Source of the DNA: CAYUNT01 sp964446285
GTDB taxonomy: Bacteria > Sumerlaeota > Sumerlaeia > SLMS01 > CAYUNT01
Assembly (NCBI GenBank): GCA_964446285.1
Contig: CAYUNT010000206.1
Location: 1-7,634, forward strand
Length of the DNA: 7,634 nucleotides
Direction: 5' to 3'
The position numbers and the translations under genes were made by a program. Of the stretch, positions 1 to 4,897 are shown piece by piece. Positions within the stretch are counted from its first letter, which is position 1, and every line of letters starts with the position of its first letter. Under the pieces are notes generated by a model. The model saw nothing but the letters and a program-made list of their open reading frames with translations. It was not told the origin of the DNA and did not search any database.

Positions 1-78
1 AGAAAAAGGAATGATTTTAGTGGCAGCAGCCAAAATCGAAATCGCCGCCATGCCGCCCAGAACGCAAGCACCTTTCAC
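1..78 (-). CDS. Possible 5' end of a divergent membrane protein gene, cut by the window edge
   Basis: On the minus strand a GTG codon at 78, directly after an in-frame TGA, opens a frame that stays open to the window edge (26 codons). Its translation is hydrophobic and alanine-rich (VLGGMAAISILAAATKI in the middle), as in a first transmembrane segment; an internal ATG lies at 51. There is no good Shine-Dalgarno at a normal distance, so the start and even the existence of the gene are uncertain. If real, it would be transcribed divergently from the amidase, with a short shared promoter region. A 26-codon open frame in GC-rich DNA can easily arise by chance. Confidence 0.18.
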   Translation of the reverse strand, partial: MKGACVLGGMAAISILAAATKIIPFS

Positions 79-180
79 TCAGGACTTGGCCCATCCTTTT
101 TGCATTCCAACCAGCCCGGTCAGGAGTCGCAACAGATGACACACATTGGGAAGCCTTTTCCCCAAGGGACTCGAACGCAC

Positions 181-942
181 ATGCGCCGCCTGGCCGGAAT
201 TTTCGCAGGCACTCTGTGGATCGCCACCGCTATCTCCATCGCCCGCGCGGACGCGCCGCCTCATTCCGTCTGGGTCGTGTGCATCGATCCGGGGCATCAG
301 GCTCAGGCGAACTCAACCCCCGAACCGATTGGCCCGGGATCGACTGAAACCAAAGCGTGCGTAAGCAGCGGAACCTCCGGCAAGACTTCCGGACCCGAAT
401 ACCAAGTGGTATTGGATGTCGGCTTGCGTTTGCGGACGCTGCTCGAGAACAGCGGCATAAAGGTTGTGATGACGCGCACCACCTCGGATGTGGACCTTTG
501 CAACAGCCAGCGGGCGCAAATGGCCAACGAAGCCAAGGCCGATTTGTTCATCCGTCTGCACTGCAACGGGAGTTCTTCCACGGGCCTTCGCGGCTGTTTC
601 ATGCTCTATCCCGCGTCCATCACCGGATGGACTGACGATATTGCCGCGCAAAGCCTCGTGGCGGCGCACACCATCGAGCCAATCTATGAGCGCGTGACCG
701 GGCTGCCTGCCTATTCGGGCGGTTATTCCGAACGCTCGGACCTCTCGGGATTCAATTGGTCCGACGTCCCTTCGGTTCTGCCCGAGATGCTATTTCAGAC
801 CAACGCCACGGACGATGCGCTGGCGGCGCGGGCGGATTTTCGCCAAACGATGGCCCAGGGTCTTGCCGAAGGCATCCTCGAATATCTGACGCTTTATGGC
901 CCGATTTTGCAGCCGCCAGGCTGCGGATGGATGCTTTATTAG
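181..942 (+). CDS. Secreted N-acetylmuramoyl-L-alanine amidase (Amidase_3 family)
   Basis: A zinc-dependent amidase predicted to cut the bond between N-acetylmuramic acid and L-alanine in peptidoglycan, acting outside the inner membrane. Counting from the ATG at 181 (253 aa), residues 1-25 form a classical signal peptide (MRR, a hydrophobic core, then ARADA as likely cleavage site). The Amidase_3 fold follows: CIDPGH with zinc ligand H39, GPEYQ with E73, LHCNGSSS with H127, and the catalytic glutamate E202 in LPEMLFQTN. The conserved stretches before the third ligand (NSQRAQMANEAKADLF) are also present. No AMIN, SPOR or LysM domain is attached, so it is a bare catalytic domain. An upstream in-frame ATG at 136 has a better Shine-Dalgarno (AGGAG at 122-126, 9-nt spacer) and would add 15 residues with codon use unlike the body. 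I prefer 181 for its signal peptide, with AAGGGA at 164-169. The next gene follows after 28 nt, suggesting cotranscription. Confidence 0.9.
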   Translation: MRRLAGIFAGTLWIATAISIARADAPPHSVWVVCIDPGHQAQANSTPEPIGPGSTETKACVSSGTSGKTSGPEYQVVLDVGLRLRTLLENSGIKVVMTRTTSDVDLCNSQRAQMANEAKADLFIRLHCNGSSSTGLRGCFMLYPASITGWTDDIAAQSLVAAHTIEPIYERVTGLPAYSGGYSERSDLSGFNWSDVPSVLPEMLFQTNATDDALAARADFRQTMAQGLAEGILEYLTLYGPILQPPGCGWMLY

Positions 943-957
943 CGCAAGGAGAGATTC

Positions 958-962
958 GGAGG
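958..962 (+). promoter_or_regulatory. Shine-Dalgarno site of the small membrane protein
   Basis: GGAGG lies 8 nt before the ATG at 971. It is the best-spaced ribosome binding site in the window and supports the view that the 70-codon ORF behind it is translated. Confidence 0.6.
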
Positions 963-970
963 AAACCGCG

Positions 971-1183
971 ATGAAAATCCTTCTGGTGATGATCGGCTGG
1001 TGCATTTTGTTTGTGTTGTGCTGGCCGCTTGCGCTGCTGGTGCTCGTGCTGTGGCCGATTGTCTGGCTGCTGTCGCTGCCGCTCCGCCTCATCGGCATCA
1101 CGCTTGACGCCACATTCAACTTTTTGCGGGCGGTGTTATTCCTGCCCGCGCGCCTGCTTTCTTTCCGCGGCAAACACACATAG
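971..1183 (+). CDS. Small hydrophobic membrane protein of unknown function (70 aa)
   Basis: Seventy residues, almost all hydrophobic in the first two thirds. Residues 3-25 and about 27-47 look like two tightly spaced membrane helices separated by a proline-containing turn (VLWPIVWLLSLP). A third amphipathic or re-entrant stretch follows (about 50-64), and the C-terminus is short and basic (ARLLSFRGKHT). Several Trp-Pro and Leu-Pro pairs punctuate the helices. The strong Shine-Dalgarno, good codon use and 28-nt spacing from the amidase stop favour a real gene in the same transcript. I do not assign a family; short proteins of this look occur widely as conserved hypotheticals. An accessory role at the envelope, next to the amidase, is only inferred from position. 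Confidence 0.65.
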   Translation: MKILLVMIGWCILFVLCWPLALLVLVLWPIVWLLSLPLRLIGITLDATFNFLRAVLFLPARLLSFRGKHT

Positions 1184-1215
1184 AAAATTGCATGTTTGCA
1201 TCCGCGTTTGTCCGG

Positions 1216-1249
1216 GCCGATGGCCGCATGACAGATTGCGCGCATCGGC
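1216..1249 (+). terminator. Weak stem-loop after the amidase/membrane-protein pair
   Basis: GCCGATG (1216-1222) is complementary to CATCGGC (1243-1249) across a 20-nt loop, 33 nt after the upstream stop, followed by the partly T-rich TGTTTCGTCTT. The long loop and the lack of a clean T-run make it a poor intrinsic terminator. It may be chance or a transcript-end structure. Confidence 0.2.
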
Positions 1250-1258
1250 TGTTTCGTC

Positions 1259-1287
1259 TTGCATTTCGCCGCATCCGCCTATAAAAT
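1259..1287 (+). promoter_or_regulatory. Candidate sigma70-type promoter for the TatD-radical SAM gene
   Basis: TTGCAT (1259-1264) is followed after 17 nt by TAAAAT (1282-1287), inside the only strongly AT-rich stretch of this intergenic region. The -10 differs from TATAAT at one position; the -35 matches TTGACA at only three of six. Transcription would start near 1294 and leave a leader of roughly 80 nt before the ATG at 1376. Confidence 0.35.
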
Positions 1288-1375
1288 ATAAGCGATTTGA
1301 TGATTGGACCGGATAATTTCGATTCCGGACGGTCATTTTCCGCATTTTCTGGAAGTATCACACGTTTTCCCGCAG

Positions 1376-2752
1376 ATGTTTATTGACTCGCACGCACATC
1401 TTTTCGACCGCAAATTCGATTCCGATATCGAGCGTGTGCTGGAGCGCGCCCGTGCCGCCGGGGTGGAGCGCATCATTACGCTGGGCGACAATATCGAGAA
1501 CAGCAAACGCGCCATCGGCCTTGCGCTTCGCTATCCGGAAATCCTCGCGGCGGTTGGAATTCATCCGCATCACGCCCGCGAATGGGCTGCGGACAAAGAC
1601 GGAACCTTGCGCCGGCTGAGCGAAATCCCGCGCGTGGTTGCCATCGGCGAAATCGGCCTGGATTACCACTACAACCCCGATTCGCGCGCCCTCCAACGCG
1701 AGGTCCTGCGCGAGCAACTCGCCCTCGCCCGCGAAGTCGAACTGCCCGTTTCAATCCACTGCCGCGAGGCCTATGAGGACCTCCTCGAAGATATTCACGC
1801 GCAAAACGGCAATTCGCCCGGCGGAGTCATTCACTGTTTCAGCGGCGGATACGAGGACGCGCGCGCCCTCACCGATCTTGGATTTTTCCTTGGCGTCGGC
1901 GGAACAATCACCTTCCCCAACGCAGGCCCTCTGCGCGATGTCCTCAAGGCCATCGGCATCGATTTCCTTATCCTGGAAACCGATTCTCCTTATCTGGCCC
2001 CTCAGGCCAAGCGCGGACGCCGCAACGAACCCGCCCATCTGCCCCTGATCGCCCGAGCGCTGGCCGAACTCACCGGCCATGCCTACCGCGATGTGGCCCG
2101 CACCACACGCTACAACACGTTGCGCGCCTTCCGCCTTTCGCGCGATGCCGACCCGCAAACCGTATTCATCTGGGAAGGCAAAATTTACATCAATCTGACC
2201 AACGAATGCACGAACGTCTGCGATTTCTGCCACCGCCACGGCGATGGCATTGTGCGCGGCGTGCGCTTGCGCCTGGCAGCGCCTCCCACGGAAGATGCTA
2301 TATACGACGCTGTGGCTGGTGAGAATTACGACTGTTATTCCGAAGTGATTTTCAGCGGGTTGGGCGAGCCGACCATGCGCATCGACGCGCTAATGAGCAT
2401 CGCCCGGCGCCTCAAGGCGCGCGGAAAGCGCATCGTCCTCGAAACCAACGGACAGGGCGCGCTCCACCACCATCGCCCCATTCTGAAAGAATTGGAAGGG
2501 ATTGTGGACGAAATCCGCGTCAGCCTCAATGCACCCGACCGTGAAACTTACAATGAGATGTGCCATCCCGAGGACCCGGATCATGCCTTCGACGCCATTG
2601 TGGAATTTTTGCGCGAGGCGCGCGCACATTTCCCCGTTGTGAAAGCAATGGCCGTTGATTTGCCCGAACTCGATCTGGCTGCGATCCGCCGCCTGGCCGA
2701 AGAGGAAATCGGCGTTCCGCTCCTCGTGCGCCCCTTCGAGCGAGTGATGTAG
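1376..2752 (+). CDS. TatD-family hydrolase fused to a radical SAM domain
   Basis: One uninterrupted 458-aa frame with two enzymes. Residues 1-260 are a complete TatD-type metal-dependent hydrolase (TIM-barrel nuclease family): SHAH with H6 and H8, E92 in AIGEIGLDY, H128 in SIHCREA, H153 in IHCFSGG and D203 in LETDSPYLAP, all expected metal ligands. Residues 264-458 are a short radical SAM domain. The CX3CX2C cluster is C278, C282, C285 within NLTNECTNVCDFC; a GEP motif lies in IFSGLGEP, followed by LETNGQG and VSLNAPDRETYNEMCHPE. This resembles the family named TatD-associated (TatD-linked) radical SAM protein, known fused to or beside TatD; its substrate is unknown to me. The start was chosen because MFIDSHAH is the normal TatD N-terminus; an in-frame TTG at 1304 would add 24 unsupported residues. 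No Shine-Dalgarno lies at a normal distance (GGAAG is 20 nt away). The gene converges with ubiX, 51 nt between stops. Confidence 0.93.
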   Translation: MFIDSHAHLFDRKFDSDIERVLERARAAGVERIITLGDNIENSKRAIGLALRYPEILAAVGIHPHHAREWAADKDGTLRRLSEIPRVVAIGEIGLDYHYNPDSRALQREVLREQLALAREVELPVSIHCREAYEDLLEDIHAQNGNSPGGVIHCFSGGYEDARALTDLGFFLGVGGTITFPNAGPLRDVLKAIGIDFLILETDSPYLAPQAKRGRRNEPAHLPLIARALAELTGHAYRDVARTTRYNTLRAFRLSRDADPQTVFIWEGKIYINLTNECTNVCDFCHRHGDGIVRGVRLRLAAPPTEDAIYDAVAGENYDCYSEVIFSGLGEPTMRIDALMSIARRLKARGKRIVLETNGQGALHHHRPILKELEGIVDEIRVSLNAPDRETYNEMCHPEDPDHAFDAIVEFLREARAHFPVVKAMAVDLPELDLAAIRRLAEEEIGVPLLVRPFERVM

Positions 2753-2803
2753 CGCGCGGCGTTTTTTGCCCTCTTCTGTCTTCCTTGGTTTTCTCCCGCA
2801 ATT

Positions 2804-3451
2804 CTATCGTTTGCTTCGCCGCTGCGTTTTGGCATCCGGGTCCCATGCGTGGGGATAAGCGTGCGAAATGCCAAGAGTATCGAGGATTTTCATTACAATA
2901 AATTCGACAAGGTCTTCTATCGTTTGCGGCGAATGATAAAATCCAGGCATGGCGGGCAGAATCACCGCGCCCGCCCGCGAGAGTTCGAGGAAATTCGCCA
3001 GTTGGATCGTCGAAAGCGGCGTCTCGCGCGGCACAAGCACGAGCGGGCGGCGTTCTTTGAGCGCCACTTCGCCCGCCCGCGCAATCAGGTTGTCGCTATA
3101 GCCATGCGCCAGCGCCGCGCAGGTTTTCATCGAGGCCGGGCATACAACCATGCCGCGCGTCTTGTATGTGCCCGAGGCGGGCGGCGCGGCCAGGTCTCCG
3201 GCCGAAAACACGCGGATTTGCGCCAATTGCGCAGGCCCGAGCGCCAAATGCCGCGGGGCGTCAAACCGCCCCTCCGCGTCGAACGCCTCCCGCGCCGGGA
3301 CGCCCATCTCCGCCTCGATCACCTTGCGCGCGCCATCCGATACAATCAGGTCCACTCGATTTCCGCCGCGCGCCAGCGCCTCGACAAGCCGGATGCCATA
3401 GACAATCCCGCTCGCGCCTGTGATCCCGACAACAAGCGGCAGCGCCACCAT
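2804..3451 (-). CDS. ubiX: UbiX-type flavin prenyltransferase
   Basis: Predicted to join dimethylallyl phosphate to FMNH2 to make prenylated FMN, the cofactor of UbiD-type decarboxylases in ubiquinone or menaquinone synthesis. The 215-aa product has the family's FMN-binding start GITGASG (residues 9-15). It also has VVCPASMKTCAALAHG (102-117), then DNLIARAGEVALKERRPLVL and the strongly conserved PRETPLS (141-147), and finally ILPAMPGFYHSP. Length is slightly over the usual 190-210, through a polar C-tail. I start at the ATG at 3451 because family similarity begins there, though it has no Shine-Dalgarno. In-frame ATGs at 3583 and 3595 (the latter with AGGA 9 nt upstream) would add 44-48 residues rich in Ser, Lys, Gly, Ala and Pro, with atypical codons. 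It lies downstream of ubiE on the same strand, consistent with an operon; no ubiD partner is in view. A close alternative is the paralog of the futalosine menaquinone route. Confidence 0.9.
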   Translation of the reverse strand: MVALPLVVGITGASGIVYGIRLVEALARGGNRVDLIVSDGARKVIEAEMGVPAREAFDAEGRFDAPRHLALGPAQLAQIRVFSAGDLAAPPASGTYKTRGMVVCPASMKTCAALAHGYSDNLIARAGEVALKERRPLVLVPRETPLSTIQLANFLELSRAGAVILPAMPGFYHSPQTIEDLVEFIVMKILDTLGISHAYPHAWDPDAKTQRRSKR

Positions 3452-3632
3452 AGGTGCCGGTGACGAGGCAGGTGCCGCAGACGCTAGAGGCGGCGCATCC
3501 GAAATGCCTTTTGGCCCCTGCGCAGATTTCCGGCTTCTTCCCGGCGATTTTCCTGTTCTTCCCTGAGATTTTTTCGAACTCATTTCCTGCCTCATTTCCA
3601 AGCGTCCTGATTCGCCGCATAGAATGTCGGCT

Positions 3633-3677
3633 GTCCCATAGGTCCTATAGGTCTCATAGGTCCCATTCGTCCCATTC
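3633..3677. repeat. Five tandem copies of a 9-bp repeat
   Basis: Reading the plus strand the units are GTCCCATAG, GTCCTATAG, GTCTCATAG, GTCCCATTC and GTCCCATTC, in perfect 9-nt register from 3633 to 3677. On the minus strand this reads as TGGGACCTA-like units beginning 6 nt after the ubiE stop, so it sits in the ubiE-ubiX spacer and would be transcribed with them. The 9-nt period keeps all frames open, and the stretch is clearly less GC-rich than its surroundings. Similar short TGGGAC-type arrays occur between genes in some bacterial genomes, from memory; their function is not established. Confidence 0.85.
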
Positions 3678-3683
3678 TGTTTT

Positions 3684-4646
3684 TCATCTCCGCAGGCGCT
3701 CGCCCACATGCAGCCCGGCGATGCCTCCCGAGAGCACCCAGGTGCGCACGCGATGCAATCCGGCGCGCCGCATTTGTTCGCGCATTTCCGCAACACTCCA
3801 GAACCCCAGGACGGACTCGCGCAGATATTCATACGCGCCCGAACCCGATACAATGCGTCCGATGCGCGGCAGCAGGTGCTGGAAATACAACGTGAACAGC
3901 CCGCCGAGAATCGGGCCTTCCGGCCGCGCGAACTCAAGCACAACGAGGCGGCCGCCCGGGCGGACAACGCGCGCCATTTCGCGCAGCGCCGCCGCGGGGT
4001 CTTGCGTGTTGCGCAGGCCAAACGCAATCGACGCCACATCGAACGCGCCCGACGAAAACGGCAGCGAAAGGGCGTCGGCCTCAACGAATTCAATGCGCGG
4101 TATGATCTTCGCCCGGTCCGATTGGCCAATAAACGCCTTATGCGCCTTTTTGCGGGCGATTTGCAGCATGGGCCGCGCAAAATCCGCCGCCACCACCATT
4201 CCGCCTCTTCCCCGCCGCCGGTCCGTTGCGCGGTTCGAGTTTTTCGCGCCACCGGCCATCTCTCGCGCGAAATTCAGATTCTGGAATTTCTGGGATCGCG
4301 AGGCTCCGCACTCGCTCTTCGCGCCACCGGCCATCTCGCGCGCGAATGCCTTTTTCTGGGACCGCGAGGCTCTGCACTCGCTCTTCGCGCCATCCACCGA
4401 CTCGCGCGCGAAATTCAACGCCAGATCGCCCGTTCCCGAAGCCACATCCAGCACGCGCATCCCCGCCACCGGATGGCCCGCCGCCAGCCCTTCCAGCGCA
4501 TAACGCACGGCCAGACGCCGCCACCAGCGGTCCACAGACAGGCTCAGCAGGCGGTTAAGAAAATCATACGTGGGCGCAATCTGGCCAAACATCTCGCGGA
4601 TGGCTTCCGGCCGCGGTCCCTGCCTGCTTCGCATCTGCGCTTGCAT
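3684..4646 (-). CDS. ubiE: UbiE/MenG quinone C-methyltransferase with an in-frame repeat insertion
   Basis: S-adenosylmethionine-dependent methyltransferase of the last or near-last step of menaquinone (demethylmenaquinone to menaquinone) or ubiquinone synthesis. The 320-aa product shows the family signature MFGQIAPTYDFLNRLLSL (19-36), motif I VLDVASGTGDL (65-75), the acidic end of motif II in VVAADF (D155), then VEADALSLPF, AFGLRNTQDP, RVVRPGGRLVVLEFARPE and LPRIGRIVSG. Family members are usually about 230-260 aa. The excess is an insert of roughly 60 residues (about 82-148) between motifs I and II, built from near-identical repeats. The frame is intact, so the gene is probably expressed, but folding depends on the insert looping out. 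The start is the ATG at 4646 with AGAAGG 7 nt upstream; a TTG at 4691 in the same frame is less likely. ubiX follows downstream on the same strand. Confidence 0.92.
   Translation of the reverse strand: MQAQMRSRQGPRPEAIREMFGQIAPTYDFLNRLLSLSVDRWWRRLAVRYALEGLAAGHPVAGMRVLDVASGTGDLALNFARESVDGAKSECRASRSQKKAFAREMAGGAKSECGASRSQKFQNLNFAREMAGGAKNSNRATDRRRGRGGMVVAADFARPMLQIARKKAHKAFIGQSDRAKIIPRIEFVEADALSLPFSSGAFDVASIAFGLRNTQDPAAALREMARVVRPGGRLVVLEFARPEGPILGGLFTLYFQHLLPRIGRIVSGSGAYEYLRESVLGFWSVAEMREQMRRAGLHRVRTWVLSGGIAGLHVGERLRR
4245..4412 (-). repeat. In-frame tandem repeat inside ubiE
   Basis: On the coding (minus) strand two full units follow each other: 66 bp (4385 to 4320, 22 codons starting KSECRASRSQ) and 75 bp (4319 to 4245, 25 codons starting KSECGASRSQ), both ending FAREMAGGA. 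A partial copy (FARESVDGA, 4412 to 4386) precedes them, where the normal UbiE sequence reaches LNFAR. The units differ by one 9-bp in-frame indel and a few substitutions. Each contains the short inverted pair GCGAG...CTCGC. The block lengthens the motif I-II loop of the methyltransferase without breaking the frame. It could be local slippage or duplication of the native segment, or an inserted dispersed repeat of the protein-coding kind known from Rickettsia palindromic elements. Confidence 0.85.
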
Positions 4647-4694
4647 CCTCGCGCCTTCTCTTCTTACTTGGTTCTTCGGTTTGCGCGCCAAACG

Positions 4695-4723
4695 CGCCGC
4701 GCCATTGCGCGGCGGCGCGCAAT
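4695..4723. other. Two overlapping perfect hairpins in the divergent region
   Basis: CGCCGCGC (4695-4702) pairs with GCGCGGCG (4707-4714) around the tetraloop CATT. ATTGCGCG (4704-4711) pairs with CGCGCAAT (4716-4723) around GCGG. The two 8-bp stems share bases 4707-4711 and so cannot form together. They lie 49-77 bp upstream of the ubiE ATG and about 175 bp before the lipoprotein ATG. The rest of the 251-bp divergent gap (4647-4897) must hold the promoters of both genes, but I cannot place convincing -35/-10 boxes there. Confidence 0.45.
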
Positions 4724-4878
4724 CGCCCGGCGCGAAACGTCATTTTTCATCTCCGCCGCGCTTTTCCAAGCGCAAACAGCGCGCGCGGGTGCGTCACGGA
4801 TTCATCTTGCTGTTTACGTCCTTTACGTTTCCTTGCGCGCATTTCAACACTTTCGCGCCTTGAGCCATGCTCTCCCGC

Positions 4879-4884
4879 AGGAGG
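4879..4884 (+). promoter_or_regulatory. Shine-Dalgarno site of the large lipoprotein
   Basis: AGGAGG lies 13 nt before the ATG at 4898. The spacing is long but the match is perfect, and it favours this start over the internal ATG at 4931, which has no purine-rich site upstream. Confidence 0.5.
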
Positions 4885-4897
4885 CTTCATTCTCTCA

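Noticed and set aside
2756..2768. GC-rich stretch followed by T6 after the TatD-radical SAM stop
   Set aside because: The T-run is suggestive of a terminator, but I could not find a stable stem directly before it.
2849..3463. 204-codon plus-strand open frame
   Set aside because: Antisense to ubiX; Arg/His-rich composition and no domain.
3633..3677. CRISPR array
   Set aside because: The repeats are 9 bp, directly tandem and without spacers; no cas genes are present.
3452..4252. Upstream part of the 482-codon minus-strand frame containing ubiX
   Set aside because: The part above the ubiX start overlaps ubiE in another frame and is Arg/Ser/Cys-rich without motifs; only the ubiX portion is real, apart from the possible extension discussed separately.
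3454..4503. 349-codon plus-strand open frame over ubiE and the spacer
   Set aside because: Low-complexity Arg/Ser/Pro translation antisense to ubiE; no start signal or motif.
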